Positions 1 to 9,180 are shown, counted from the stretch's first letter. The stretch: DNA of 64,000 nucleotides from JASLDZ01 sp038226305 (GCA_038226305.1 JBBRQN010000006.1:1-64000), one strand, 5' to 3'. Notes: generated from the letters alone by a model not told the origin. A program made the numbers and translations.

Positions 1-399
1 GGGGCGATCGCCATGACCGCGCCCGTCTCGCAGGTGCGCGCCAAGGCCCCTTCGCAGGCGATCGCCATGACCGCGCCGGTGATGCAGACGCCGGTCGGCG
101 GCGAGTGGATCGTGCGCTTCACCATGCCCAGCCGGTGGACGCTCGCCACCCTTCCTGCCCCCAACGACCCCGCCGTGAAGCTCACGACACTGCCAGCGCA
201 GCGCATGGCCGTGGTGCGCTTCTCCGGTCTCGCCAGCCAGGCGGCGTTTGACCAGAAGTCGGCCGAGCTGATGGGCTACGTCACCTCGCAGAACCTGCGC
301 GCCGCGGGCGAGCCGACGCTGGCGCAGTACGATCCGCCGTGGACCCTGCCGTTCCTGCGTCGCAACGAGGTGATGATCGCCGTGGCCCCCGGCCGCTGA
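1..399 (+). CDS. SOUL family heme-binding-like protein, C-terminal part (5' end outside window)
   Basis: The reading frame is open from the first base, so the gene begins upstream of the window; an ATG at 13 is internal. The visible 132 residues carry the IAMTAPV signature of SOUL/HBP-type proteins, followed by a VRFTMPS strand, a MAVVRFSG strand and a C-terminal YDPPWTLPFLRRNEV stretch, all typical of this fold. SOUL proteins bind heme or other tetrapyrroles in some members; the function of bacterial ones is poorly known. The AIAMTAPV motif occurs twice, 18 residues apart, because of a short DNA duplication (see the repeat entry). The gene ends three bases before the convergent lipoprotein gene. 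Confidence 0.8.
   Translation, partial: GAIAMTAPVSQVRAKAPSQAIAMTAPVMQTPVGGEWIVRFTMPSRWTLATLPAPNDPAVKLTTLPAQRMAVVRFSGLASQAAFDQKSAELMGYVTSQNLRAAGEPTLAQYDPPWTLPFLRRNEVMIAVAPGR
4..77 (+). repeat. Direct repeat inside the SOUL gene
   Basis: A 20-base unit at 4-23 recurs identically at 58-77. The 54-base period is a multiple of three, so the frame is kept and the peptide AIAMTAPV is duplicated. This looks like a small in-frame duplication of the most conserved SOUL motif. Confidence 0.8.
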
Positions 400-402
400 C
401 GC

Positions 403-801
403 CTAGCCGCAGGTGATGCTGGTCACGAGCTTGGTGGCCTCGTCGTAGAGGATGGTCTGGCGATCCAGCCGCAGGTCGCGCGTCGAGGGGCAGGTGGTGC
501 AGGTCACGCGGCGCCGCGAAGGGTCGATGGCCACCGGGATCTCGGTCTTCAGCTTGCCGACGAGATACTGCAGCGAGGCCGCGCCGCACTGATCGGCCGC
601 AGGCGTCGGCAACCGCGAGGGCTGGACCGGTGGCGGGGTTCCCACCGGCGCGCCGGCCTCGACCGCCCCTTCCGGCAGGGACGTGTGGGCCCCCGCCTGG
701 TTCACCGCCAGGAACTGCTTGCCGGCGCAGCCCCCGGCCACCAGCAGCGCAGCCAGCGCCCCCGTGGCGAGTCCTGCCCGCATCATGCCTGCTTTTCCCA
801 T
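403..801 (-). CDS. Lipoprotein resembling peptidase inhibitor I78 family
   Basis: A 132-residue protein with a basic start, a hydrophobic stretch and a cysteine after AALLVAGG (near residue 25), consistent with a signal peptide and lipid attachment, although the lipobox is not ideal. The C-terminal 65 residues follow the I78 pattern: QCGAASLQYLVGK, a central basic strand, a D-R-L-D-R stretch, and the closing SITCG. I78 proteins are small periplasmic inhibitors of serine proteases. An unusual CTTC pair lies where the family normally has a glycine-containing turn. I chose the ATG at 801, which precedes the signal peptide; a longer frame exists but its extra N-terminus looks non-coding. The start overlaps the end of holC by 19 bases, suggesting one transcript. 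Confidence 0.65.
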   Translation of the reverse strand: MGKAGMMRAGLATGALAALLVAGGCAGKQFLAVNQAGAHTSLPEGAVEAGAPVGTPPPVQPSRLPTPAADQCGAASLQYLVGKLKTEIPVAIDPSRRRVTCTTCPSTRDLRLDRQTILYDEATKLVTSITCG

Positions 802-1244
802 CGTCCGCCCTCCGTCTGTCGCCAGTAGCTCACCGGCAGCCCCGCGGCCTTCGCCGTCTTCCAGCGCGCCCTCGCCCCCTGCACCGCCTGGGCATCGCCG
901 CCATCGAACAGGTCGATGCAACGGGTGTAGCCCCCGAGCGGGCCGGGTTCGGCACCGTCCAGCAGGAACAGCGCATTGGAACGGTTAAGGTTCTCATCCG
1001 AAACGCCGAGAAGGATCGGCTGGCGCTCGGCATTCGTCTCAGCCTCGCAGCCGTGGGGCAGGAAGCCCTCCGGCCGGTCGGTCCACAGGCGGTCGTCGAG
1101 CGCCTTGAGGCGTTCGGGTGAGGTGGTCTTCACCCGCGCCCGCCAGCCGCGCGCCAGGGTCTTCTCCAGAAGCTCGCCGAGCACGGCCTCGGGCTCGGCC
1201 CGCTCCAGGTGGTAGAACCAGACCTCGCAGGGCCCCTCCGCCAC
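783..1244 (-). CDS. holC: DNA polymerase III chi subunit
   Basis: A 153-residue protein beginning with a VWFYHLE motif and containing the family pattern KALDDRLWT, FLPHG and a C-terminal domain ending RWKTAKAAGLPVSYW, as in HolC. Chi belongs to the clamp-loader side of the replicative polymerase and links it to single-strand binding protein. The start is a GTG at 1244, four bases after the pepA stop, so it is almost certainly co-transcribed with pepA; pepA-holC adjacency is common in Proteobacteria. Length is normal for the family. Confidence 0.9.
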   Translation of the reverse strand: MAEGPCEVWFYHLERAEPEAVLGELLEKTLARGWRARVKTTSPERLKALDDRLWTDRPEGFLPHGCEAETNAERQPILLGVSDENLNRSNALFLLDGAEPGPLGGYTRCIDLFDGGDAQAVQGARARWKTAKAAGLPVSYWRQTEGGRWEKQA

Positions 1245-1248
1245 GCCG

Positions 1249-2736
1249 TCAGTCTTCGTAGGACTGGGCGACCAGGGTGTTGAGGAGGCGCACGCCGAAG
1301 CCTGAGGCCCCCTCGGGGATCGTGGGGTTCGACGAGGGCTTGCGCCACGCCACCGCCGCTATGTCGAGGTGCGCCCAGGGCGTCTTGTCCACGAAGCGCT
1401 GCAGGAAGAGGGCCGCGGTGATCGAGCCCGCGGGGCGCCCGCCCACGTTCTTCATGTCGGCGATGGCGCTGTCGATCTGCTTCTCGTAGGCGGCGGGCAG
1501 GGGCAGGCGCCACAGGTTCTCGCCCGAGGCCTTGGATGCGTCGAGCAGCGTCTCCGAAAGGGCGTCGTCGTTCGAGAACAGACCCGCGTAGTCCATCCCC
1601 AGGCTGATGATGATGGCGCCCGTGAGCGTGGCGAGGTCGACCATGAACTTCGGCGCGAAGCGCTGGCGGCAGTAGGTCAGGCAGTCGGCCAGCACGAGGC
1701 GGCCCTCCGCGTCGGTGTTGATTACCTCCACCGTCTGGCCGGAGAGGGTGTTCACCACGTCGCCCGGGCGGGTGGCGGCTCCGTCGGGCATGTTCTCCAC
1801 GAGGCCGAGGATGCCCACGGCGTTCACACGGGCCTTGCGACCGGCGAGCGCGTGCATGAGGCCCGCGACGGCGCCGGCGCCGCCCATGTCCCACTTCATG
1901 TCTTCCATGCCGTCGGCGGGCTTGATGGAGATGCCGCCGGTGTCGAAGCACACGCCCTTGCCCACGAAGGCGATGGGCTGCGCGTTGGGATCGGCCGCGC
2001 CCTTCCACTGGATCACGGCCATCTGCGTCTCACGCGCGCTGCCGTCGCCCACGCTGAGGAGGCAGTGCAGGCCCATCTCTCGAAGCTGGTCCTCGCCGAA
2101 GACCTCGACCTCCAGGCCCATGCTCTCGAGGGCCTTCACCCGGCGGGCGAACTCGGCGGGGTAGAGGATGTTGGCGGGCTCGCTCACGAGGTCGCGGGTG
2201 AAGATCACTCCGTTGGTCACGGCGTCCACGTTGGCGAAGGCGGCTTTGGCGGCGGCGGGGTCGGCGGTCTCGATGCGCACGGTGGTGATCGAGGTCTTCA
2301 CCTCGGCCTTCTCGGTGGTGCGATAGCGGTCGAAACGGTAGGCGGCGAGCTTGATGCCCCCCGCGGCGTGGGCGGCGTGTTCGGCCGAGGCCCCTTCGAG
2401 CGCCAGGGTGAGCGTGGCGACACCGCTGGCGCGCAGAAGCTGGAAGGCGGACGCGGCGGCCGATTCGCAGGCCGCGGCGTCGAACTCGCCTGCCTTGCCC
2501 GTGCCCACCGCCGTCAGTCGCACGCCGAGGCCACCCGCAGGCGCGATCAGGTCGAGGGTCTGGCCCTTGGCCCCCTTGAATCGCGACGCCCCGACCGCCC
2601 GGCCCAGCGCCCCCTGCGAGGCCTGATCGGCAGCGCTCGCCGCACCCGTCAGGGCCTCGCCCTCGTGCACCAGCACCGCCAGGGCCCCATCCTGCGGGCG
2701 GGGATCGGCGGGGGAAACGAATTCGATGCTGATCAC
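1249..2736 (-). CDS. pepA: Leucyl aminopeptidase (cytosol aminopeptidase, M17)
   Basis: A 495-residue M17 metalloaminopeptidase that removes N-terminal residues, preferably leucine, from peptides in the cytoplasm. The C-terminal catalytic domain has the metal and lysine site VGKGVCFDTGG, the segment MKWDMGGAGAV and the hallmark NTDAEGRLVLAD at about residue 340. The N-terminal domain starts ISIEFVSP, as in alphaproteobacterial PepA. Two starts are possible. A TTG at 2751 adds five residues, but a GGAG Shine-Dalgarno sequence lies about nine bases before the GTG at 2736, so I prefer the latter. The gene is divergent from lptF, which is a conserved arrangement (PepA/LptF neighbours) in many Proteobacteria. 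Confidence 0.93.
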   Translation of the reverse strand: MISIEFVSPADPRPQDGALAVLVHEGEALTGAASAADQASQGALGRAVGASRFKGAKGQTLDLIAPAGGLGVRLTAVGTGKAGEFDAAACESAAASAFQLLRASGVATLTLALEGASAEHAAHAAGGIKLAAYRFDRYRTTEKAEVKTSITTVRIETADPAAAKAAFANVDAVTNGVIFTRDLVSEPANILYPAEFARRVKALESMGLEVEVFGEDQLREMGLHCLLSVGDGSARETQMAVIQWKGAADPNAQPIAFVGKGVCFDTGGISIKPADGMEDMKWDMGGAGAVAGLMHALAGRKARVNAVGILGLVENMPDGAATRPGDVVNTLSGQTVEVINTDAEGRLVLADCLTYCRQRFAPKFMVDLATLTGAIIISLGMDYAGLFSNDDALSETLLDASKASGENLWRLPLPAAYEKQIDSAIADMKNVGGRPAGSITAALFLQRFVDKTPWAHLDIAAVAWRKPSSNPTIPEGASGFGVRLLNTLVAQSYED

Positions 2737-2819
2737 GCGGGGGGACTCCAACAGGGGCGGCGAGCGTCACTTATACGCCACCCCGGCCGATGGGCACCCC
2801 ATGCCGCCAACCTGCGCGG

Positions 2820-2847
2820 TTGTCGGGGCGAATAACCGCCGTATAGA
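2820..2847 (+). promoter_or_regulatory. Candidate promoter of the lptF operon
   Basis: A TTGTCG hexamer at 2820-2825 and a TATAGA hexamer at 2842-2847 are separated by 16 bases, about 85 bases upstream of the lptF ATG, in the pepA-lptF divergent interval. This is inferred from sequence alone. Confidence 0.35.
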
Positions 2848-2932
2848 GAGGCGTCGGCGGCCGGGGGGCTCGTGCGGCGCTGAAGAGGACGCAATCGGGA
2901 GCCGACCGAACGGGCGCTCCTTTCATCCCCAC

Positions 2933-4078
2933 ATGCGGCTGATCGAATCCTACCTGTTCCGCCAGCTTGCCTGGCCGACGCTGGCAGCAGCGGCGGCCCT
3001 GGGCGGCGTGGCCCTGATCACCCAGACGCTGTCGACGCTCGACCTCGTGGTGGACCAGCACCAGAGCGCCACCGTCTTTCTGAAGATCGTGCTCCTGTCC
3101 CTGCCGTCGATGGCGCCCATAGTGCTGCCGATCGCGCTTCTGGTGGCGGCTCTGTGGTCGCTGAACCGGCTGCATTCGGATCAGGAGTTCGTGGTCTGCT
3201 ATGGCGGCGGTCTCAGCCGCTGGCGCGTCACCGCCCCGGCCTGGAAGCTGAGCGTGCTGGTGGCGATGGCGATCCTGGCCATCAACCTCTTCGTGCAGCC
3301 CGCCGCCTCCCGTGAGGCGCGGCAGGAGCTGTTCCGGGTGCGAACCGACCTTGCGGCGAGCCTGGTTCACGACGGCCAGTTCAGCCAGCCCGCCAACGGC
3401 CTAACCGTCTATGCGCAAAGCGTGGATGCGCAGGGGCGGCTGAAGAACGTGTTCATCCACCAGGCCCAGGGCGAGGGTTCGTCTTCGACCTTCGCGGCCA
3501 AGCAGGGGATCATCACCCGGCAGGAGGGGCGCCCCGTGCTGATCCTGTTCACGGGCTCCAACCAGTCGTGGAGCACCCGCGGCGTGCTCAACTTCCTCGA
3601 CTTCAAGGAATACGTCTTCGACCTGACGCCCTACACGAACACCACCGAGGCGCTGCACTACAAGATCAGCGACCGCTATCTGCACGAGCTGATGAAGCCG
3701 GACCTGACGCAGGACTGGGAGAAGCACAACAAGAAGAAGATGAAGGCTGAGGCGCACTCCCGGCTGTCCTCCCCGCTCTACGCGCTCACCTTCATGGCGC
3801 TGGCCCTGCAGGCGGTGCTGGGCGGAGGCTTCAACCGCACGGGCTATGGCCGGCGCATCGCGGTGGCGGGAGCGGCGGCGGCAGCGATCCGCATCCTGGG
3901 CTTCGGTGTGCAGGCGGCGTGCGACAGCGCACCGGCCCTGAACGTGCTGCAGTACATCATCCCCCTCGCCCCGCTGGCGTGGGTGACGTGGCGGTTCTAT
4001 CGGGCGAGCTCGCGATCCAAGCGGGTCGTGACCGGGCTGACGGTGACCCCGTTCGGCGCCGAACCGGCGGGGGCCTGA
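2933..4078 (+). CDS. lptF: LPS export ABC transporter permease LptF
   Basis: A 381-residue YjgP/YjgQ-type permease. It has hydrophobic segments at about residues 15-40, 55-80 and 100-120, a long soluble periplasmic domain of about 160 residues and three more hydrophobic segments at the C-terminus, as in LptF. With LptG and the ATPase LptB it extracts lipopolysaccharide from the inner membrane and pushes it onto the Lpt bridge. I chose the ATG at 2933 (MRLIESYLFRQ), which matches the conserved N-terminus; the open frame extends upstream but is not conserved-looking. The stop is one base before the lptG start. LptB is not in this window. Confidence 0.93.
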   Translation: MRLIESYLFRQLAWPTLAAAAALGGVALITQTLSTLDLVVDQHQSATVFLKIVLLSLPSMAPIVLPIALLVAALWSLNRLHSDQEFVVCYGGGLSRWRVTAPAWKLSVLVAMAILAINLFVQPAASREARQELFRVRTDLAASLVHDGQFSQPANGLTVYAQSVDAQGRLKNVFIHQAQGEGSSSTFAAKQGIITRQEGRPVLILFTGSNQSWSTRGVLNFLDFKEYVFDLTPYTNTTEALHYKISDRYLHELMKPDLTQDWEKHNKKKMKAEAHSRLSSPLYALTFMALALQAVLGGGFNRTGYGRRIAVAGAAAAAIRILGFGVQAACDSAPALNVLQYIIPLAPLAWVTWRFYRASSRSKRVVTGLTVTPFGAEPAGA

Positions 4079-4079
4079 G

Positions 4080-5189
4080 GTGGCGGCGATCCGAACCAAC
4101 CAGCTGCAGCGCTACGTGTTGCAGAGATCTGCCGTCGGCGTGGGTGGCGCGCTTGTCGTCATTTCCGCCATCATCATGCTGATCGACTTCGTGACCCTCT
4201 CCCGCGACGTGGGCGTGCGGGTGAAGGAGACCTCTGCGGCCGATCTCTTCGGGCTGACGCTGCTGCAGTCGCCAAGCGTGATCCTGCTGCTTCTGCCCTT
4301 CGCGTTCCTGTTCGGGGTGCTGGCGGCGTTCGTGGGGCTGAACCGGCGCAGCGAGCTCGTGGCGATGCGGGCGGCGGGCGTTTCGGCGTGGGGGTTCATC
4401 CTGCCGGCGGCGGCGGCGGCGGCGGTTGCGGGCGTGGTCACCGTGCTCGTGCTGAACCCGATCGCCTCCGACCTGAACGCCCGGTTCGAGCGCCAGAAGG
4501 CGGTCATGATGACCGGCTATCTCGCTGAGACGGGCAAGGCGATCTGGCTGCGGCAGGGCGACGGCCGGAGCCAGATCATCATTCGCGCCGACAAAAGCGA
4601 GCCGGGCGATCAGGTCCGGCTGAAAGGCGTCTCCCTCTTCGACTACGACCTGGACAAGGGGGGCGCCCTGCGGTTCGCCCGCCGCATCGATGCCGACGAG
4701 GCGGTGCTGGAGCCGAAGCACTGGCGGCTGATCGGCGTACGGGAAGCGGCGCCCGGGGCGGCAGCGATCCGCTCCGCCAGCCTGACCGTGCCCTCGAGCC
4801 TGGACGCGAAGACCGCCCTGCAGAAGTTCGCCTCGGCCCAGGCGGTGCCGTTCTGGGCGCTGCCGGGGGTGATCGGCCGTATCGAGCGCGACGGTTTCTC
4901 GGCCACGGCCTACCGTCTGCAGCTGCATTCGCTTCTGGCGACGCCGGTGCTGTACGCCGCCATGTCGATCCTGGCGGCGGCGTTTTCCCTGCGGCTCATG
5001 CGGATGGGAGGGCTCTCGGGGCTCGTGGCCAGCGCCGTCGGACTGGGCTTCCTGTTCTTCTTCCTGAACCAGCTGTGCCAGGCGCTGGGCCGGGCGGAGG
5101 TGATCCCGCCGATCCTCGCCGCCTGGACCCCTGCGCTCCTGACGCTGCTCTCCGGCCTGACGCTCCTCGCCTACACCGAGGACGGTTGA
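4080..5189 (+). CDS. lptG: LPS export ABC transporter permease LptG
   Basis: A 369-residue partner of LptF with the same layout: N-terminal LQRYVLQRS coupling helix, three membrane segments (about 15-40, 60-85 and 100-125), a periplasmic domain and three C-terminal membrane segments. The FLFGVLAAFVGLNRRSELVAMRAAG segment contains the conserved arginine-rich cytoplasmic turn. The start is GTG at 4080, one base after the lptF stop, implying tight co-expression. The stop lies just upstream of lptD, so the three Lpt envelope genes form one operon. Confidence 0.93.
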   Translation: MAAIRTNQLQRYVLQRSAVGVGGALVVISAIIMLIDFVTLSRDVGVRVKETSAADLFGLTLLQSPSVILLLLPFAFLFGVLAAFVGLNRRSELVAMRAAGVSAWGFILPAAAAAAVAGVVTVLVLNPIASDLNARFERQKAVMMTGYLAETGKAIWLRQGDGRSQIIIRADKSEPGDQVRLKGVSLFDYDLDKGGALRFARRIDADEAVLEPKHWRLIGVREAAPGAAAIRSASLTVPSSLDAKTALQKFASAQAVPFWALPGVIGRIERDGFSATAYRLQLHSLLATPVLYAAMSILAAAFSLRLMRMGGLSGLVASAVGLGFLFFFLNQLCQALGRAEVIPPILAAWTPALLTLLSGLTLLAYTEDG

Positions 5190-5269
5190 CGTTGGCGGGA
5201 GGCTATCGGAATGAAGACGGCGCGAAACCGTTCGGTTCAAAAGGCGGACGCGCAACCGAGGGCCTATTC

Positions 5270-7771
5270 TTGATCCGCCGAAAGCCTGCTCCCGGCCAGC
5301 CCGCTGCCTCGTTCACCGACGGCTGCCGCGTTGCACTCCTGGCCGGGGCTGCGATGCTGCTGGTGCCCGTGTGCGCCCATGCCCAGGGCCTCGGCCGCAA
5401 GACCTCGCAGGCCGCCGCCCCGGCCACCGCCACCGACGGCCTCGGCCCCCGCGACGTTTACATCGAGGCCGACAGCCTTGTGGACAACCGCGACAAGAAG
5501 GTCGTCTCCGCCGAAGGGCATGTGGAGGCGCGCTATCAGGGCCGCACGCTGAAGGCCAACTCGCTCACCTACGACAGCGTCACCGGCGTGGCCGTGGCGC
5601 ATGGCAACGTGGTGATCCAGAACGCCGACGGCACCACCGAATACGGCCAGGACTACACCCTGGACGACAACTTCCGCTCCGGCGTGGCCCTGGGCTTCGC
5701 GGCACGCCTGCAAGACAACGTGACCATCATGGCGGGCGCCGCCATCCGACGCACCGAGACGGTGACGGAGATGCGCCACGCCATCTACACCCCCTGCAAC
5801 GTCTGCAAGGACGACAAGGTCACCCCCAAGACGCCGACCTGGTCGATCCAGGCCAGCCGCATCATCCAGGATCACGACCACCAGGTGATCTACTACCGCG
5901 ACGCGGTGATCCGGGTGCTGGGCGTGCCGGTGTTCTACGCGCCCTTCTTCTGGCACCCCGACCCCACGGCCGAGCGGCGCTCCGGCTTGCTGGCCCCCAA
6001 GATCGGCTATTCGAAGCGGCGCGGCGGCTCCTACCAGCAGCCGTATCTGTTCGCCCTGTCGCCCTCGTCCGATCTCGTGATCGCGCCGCAGTTCAACACC
6101 AAGGTCGCGCCGTTCATCTCCGGCGAGTTCGAGAAGCGCTTCTACTCCGGCACGCTGGATATCCGCGCGGGCTACACGCACGAGCAAATCTTCAACAGCC
6201 GCATCAAGTACGGCGACAACACCAACCGCAGCTTTCTCCTCGCCAACGGCCGCTTCAACATCGACAGGACGTGGGACTGGGGCTTCGGGGCCGAACGCGC
6301 GACAGACCCCACCCTGTTCCGCCGTTACGGCGTGCGGCAGGTCTACAGCAGCCGCGGCCAGTTCCCCACCGACACCGACCGGCTGATCTCGCAGATTTTC
6401 TCCACGCGCGCCGACGGCCAGTCCTACCTGTCGATCGCCGCGGCGAGCTTCCAGTCCCTGCGGGTCTACGGCCAGGACGCGAAGACCACCCTGCCGCTCT
6501 ACGAGAGCAACAAGGCCTTCCCGATCGTGGCGCCTTTGATCGAGGCGCGCTTCGATCCGGCTTGGTCGCCCCTGGGCGGCCGCCTGCGGGCCACAGGCAG
6601 CGCCGTGGTGCTCACCCGCAACAACCGAGTCCTGAACCTGGTCGATCCCCTGGGCGTGCAGTCGCTCGGCCCGATCCGCAGCGACTCGCAGCTTTCGGTC
6701 GGCAGCGCCGTGCCGGGCCTCAGCTACCAGGACAGCCGCCGCGCCTCCGGCCAGGTGGAGTGGCGTCGCGACCTGACGCTGGCGGGCGGCCTGCGGCTGA
6801 CCCCCTTCGGCCAAGTGCGCGGCGACGTGTTCTCGACCAGCGATCCCACGCTCGTGACCGTGCAGAACGGGGTGGGCGCCACCGGCAAGTACGGCGCGCA
6901 GACGATCAGCTCGGCCGCCACCGACGACCTGATCACCCGGGGCCAGTTCACCGGGGGCTTCACGGCGAGCTATCCCCTGATCCGCCAGACCGCGAACTAC
7001 ACCGCCATCCTGGAGCCCATCGGCCAGTTCCTCGCCTCGCCCCGGCTGAAGCGCGACCTGCGCATCCCCAACGAAGACAGCGTGGCGTTCGAGTTCGACG
7101 AGTCGACCCTGTTCTCCACCAACCGCCTGCCCGGGCAGGATCTGCAGGAGTCCGGCCTGCGCGTGAACGTCGGCGGCCGGGCTTCGGTGTTCTGGGGCAA
7201 GAACGGCAACGCCAGCCTCCTGGTCGGCCGCACCTTCCGCGACACCCCCGATCCGGCATTCCTGCAGCAGTCGGGCGTGCGCGGCACGTCTTCCGACTGG
7301 GTGACCTTCTTCAAGGTGCAGCCCGCGGGTTGGCTTACGATCTACAATCGCGCGCGCCTTGATGCCGATACCCTGAAGGTCCACCGGGAAGAGGCTGGAC
7401 TGAATATCGCGATCCTGCCCCAGGCGAGCTTCTCCGCCCAATACAACTACAACGAGAACGGCCTGGTGATCAGCCCGACGGGCGCGGTGTCCACCGGCCG
7501 CACGCAGGATCTCGACCTGGCGGCCGTCGTGTTCCCCTTCAAGCACTGGGGGGCCAGCGCGCTTCTGGTGCGCGATTTCCAGACCAACGTCCTGCCCGTT
7601 CAACAGTATGCGCTGATCTACAGGGACGAATGCATCCGCCTCGACCTCGTCTATACGCGGGACGAAATCGCTGGTGCGGCGATCGGCGTGAGCAGCTCGC
7701 TCGTGCTTCGCCTAACGTTGGCCGTATTGGGTGATACACCCGTGGCCGCTCGTAGAAACGATTCCCGCTGA
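5270..7771 (+). CDS. lptD: LPS-assembly outer-membrane protein LptD
   Basis: About 833 residues. A signal peptide ends at the PVCAHAQG segment; an LptA/OstA-like domain follows (VYIEADSLVDNRDKKVVSAEGHVEARYQ region), then a large beta-barrel domain with many aromatic-ended strands. LptD, with the lipoprotein LptE, inserts lipopolysaccharide into the outer leaflet. There is no ATG before the signal peptide. I chose the TTG at 5270, which has a GAGGG seven bases upstream; another TTG at 5192 is possible. The gene follows lptG at once and precedes surA, whose chaperone product assists LptD folding in other bacteria. Confidence 0.9.
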   Translation: MIRRKPAPGQPAASFTDGCRVALLAGAAMLLVPVCAHAQGLGRKTSQAAAPATATDGLGPRDVYIEADSLVDNRDKKVVSAEGHVEARYQGRTLKANSLTYDSVTGVAVAHGNVVIQNADGTTEYGQDYTLDDNFRSGVALGFAARLQDNVTIMAGAAIRRTETVTEMRHAIYTPCNVCKDDKVTPKTPTWSIQASRIIQDHDHQVIYYRDAVIRVLGVPVFYAPFFWHPDPTAERRSGLLAPKIGYSKRRGGSYQQPYLFALSPSSDLVIAPQFNTKVAPFISGEFEKRFYSGTLDIRAGYTHEQIFNSRIKYGDNTNRSFLLANGRFNIDRTWDWGFGAERATDPTLFRRYGVRQVYSSRGQFPTDTDRLISQIFSTRADGQSYLSIAAASFQSLRVYGQDAKTTLPLYESNKAFPIVAPLIEARFDPAWSPLGGRLRATGSAVVLTRNNRVLNLVDPLGVQSLGPIRSDSQLSVGSAVPGLSYQDSRRASGQVEWRRDLTLAGGLRLTPFGQVRGDVFSTSDPTLVTVQNGVGATGKYGAQTISSAATDDLITRGQFTGGFTASYPLIRQTANYTAILEPIGQFLASPRLKRDLRIPNEDSVAFEFDESTLFSTNRLPGQDLQESGLRVNVGGRASVFWGKNGNASLLVGRTFRDTPDPAFLQQSGVRGTSSDWVTFFKVQPAGWLTIYNRARLDADTLKVHREEAGLNIAILPQASFSAQYNYNENGLVISPTGAVSTGRTQDLDLAAVVFPFKHWGASALLVRDFQTNVLPVQQYALIYRDECIRLDLVYTRDEIAGAAIGVSSSLVLRLTLAVLGDTPVAARRNDSR

Positions 7772-7803
7772 CCGGAAACGGAGGCGGGCGGAAGGACAAC
7801 GAC

Positions 7804-9180
7804 ATGGTCGGCGTGCGTAAGATGGTGATGGTCGGGGCGCTTTGGCTCCTGCCCGTGGCGGCCCTCGCCCAGGGCCTGACGAGCCCGGCTGCCAAGCCGG
7901 CCGCGGCCCCCGCGTCGGCCTCCGGCCTGACCGTGGAAGGCCCCAACGGAGCCAAGGGCGCGGCTGAGCCTGCGAACACGCGCATGGGCGAGTCCGTCGC
8001 CGCCGTCGTCAACGACGACCTGATCTCGACCTACGACCTGCGCCAGCGGATGCGGCTCCTCGCCTTCTCCTCAGGGGTGCAGCTGACGGATCAGACCGCC
8101 GCCGAAGTCGCCCGGGAAGCCCTGCGCAGCCTCGTCGACGAGCGCCTGCAGCTGCAGGAGATCGCCACGGCCGAGAAGCGGCAGAAGGGCAACAAGTTCC
8201 TGCCCAACGCCAAGGAAGTCGATCAGGAGCTGGCCGGCCTCGCCAAGGGCTACGGCTCTTCGCCCGAGCAGCTGATCAAGAGCCTGGCGCAGGCCGGCGT
8301 CGAGCCCAAGACCCTGCGCGACGAGATCACCGCCCAGGCCGGCTGGCGGCGCTATGTGCAGGCCCGCTATCAGGACGCCGTGCACGTGGGCGACGACCAG
8401 GTGACCTCGGCCCTGGAGCGCATCAGCGCCTCGGCCGACAAGCCGCAGTACCTCGTCAGCGAAATGTTCCTCGACGCCGCCAAGACCGGTGGGCAGGAGC
8501 AGGCCGAAAAGGGCGCGACCCAGCTCGTGGCGCAGATTCGCGGAGGTGCCCCCTTCGCCGGCGTCGCCCGCCAGTTCTCAAGCCTCCCGACCGGAGCCAA
8601 CGGGGGCGACGCGGGCTGGCTCGTTTCCGGCCAGATGCAGCCGGTGCTTGAGAAGGCGCTGGAGGCTCTGCGCCCCGGTCAGGTGACCGACCCCATCCCC
8701 GTGCAGGAAGGCGTCTACATCCTGCAGCTGCGCGACCGCCGCGCCGGTGCGGGCGCCACACTCGTCACCCTGAAGCAGGCGGCCATCCGCCTCGCGGCCG
8801 ACGCTCCGGCCGACGAAGTGGCCAGCGCCCAGTCGAAGCTTGTGGCCATCAAGGCCAGCGCGGGGGCCTGCAAGAACCTTGAGGCCGAGGCCGCCAAGAC
8901 CCCCGGCGTCGTCGCCGGCGACCTGGGCGAAGCCAGCGTGGAAGAGCTGTCCAACGACTTCAAGTCGGTGGTGACCGGCCTGAAGACCGGCGAAGTCGGC
9001 GGCCCGGTACGCACGGCCGCGGGTCTGCATCTCATCGGCGTCTGCAGCCGTCGCACGGGCGGCGCTTCGGAGCCCACCCGCTCGGACATCGAAAACCGCA
9101 TCTACGGCGAGCAGCTGGACATGCTGGCCCGCCGCTACCTGCGCGACCTGCGCAACTCCGCGGCCATCGACACCAAGTGA
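7804..9180 (+). CDS. surA: Periplasmic chaperone / peptidyl-prolyl isomerase SurA
   Basis: A 458-residue protein with a signal peptide (hydrophobic core WLLPVAALAQG, cut near residue 23), an N-terminal SurA chaperone domain starting at VAAVVNDDLISTYDLRQRM and a parvulin domain at about residues 215-317 with the typical FAGVARQFSSLPTGANGGDAGW stretch. A second, weaker parvulin-like region follows (about 325-445). SurA escorts outer-membrane proteins, including LptD, through the periplasm. It starts 32 bases after lptD and lies upstream of pdxA and rsmA, the same order as in many Proteobacteria. Confidence 0.92.
   Translation: MVGVRKMVMVGALWLLPVAALAQGLTSPAAKPAAAPASASGLTVEGPNGAKGAAEPANTRMGESVAAVVNDDLISTYDLRQRMRLLAFSSGVQLTDQTAAEVAREALRSLVDERLQLQEIATAEKRQKGNKFLPNAKEVDQELAGLAKGYGSSPEQLIKSLAQAGVEPKTLRDEITAQAGWRRYVQARYQDAVHVGDDQVTSALERISASADKPQYLVSEMFLDAAKTGGQEQAEKGATQLVAQIRGGAPFAGVARQFSSLPTGANGGDAGWLVSGQMQPVLEKALEALRPGQVTDPIPVQEGVYILQLRDRRAGAGATLVTLKQAAIRLAADAPADEVASAQSKLVAIKASAGACKNLEAEAAKTPGVVAGDLGEASVEELSNDFKSVVTGLKTGEVGGPVRTAAGLHLIGVCSRRTGGASEPTRSDIENRIYGEQLDMLARRYLRDLRNSAAIDTK

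Noticed and set aside
1369..2835. Plus-strand frame of 488 codons under pepA
   Set aside because: Shadow of pepA. Sequence is rich in His, Gly, Val and Arg and matches nothing; pepA has its active-site motifs intact.
5264..7603. Long open frame on the minus strand (779 codons) under lptD
   Set aside because: It is an antisense shadow of lptD: composition is His/Arg/Gly-rich with no domain, and lptD has clear LptA-like and barrel features. High G+C content leaves antisense frames open in many genes of this window.
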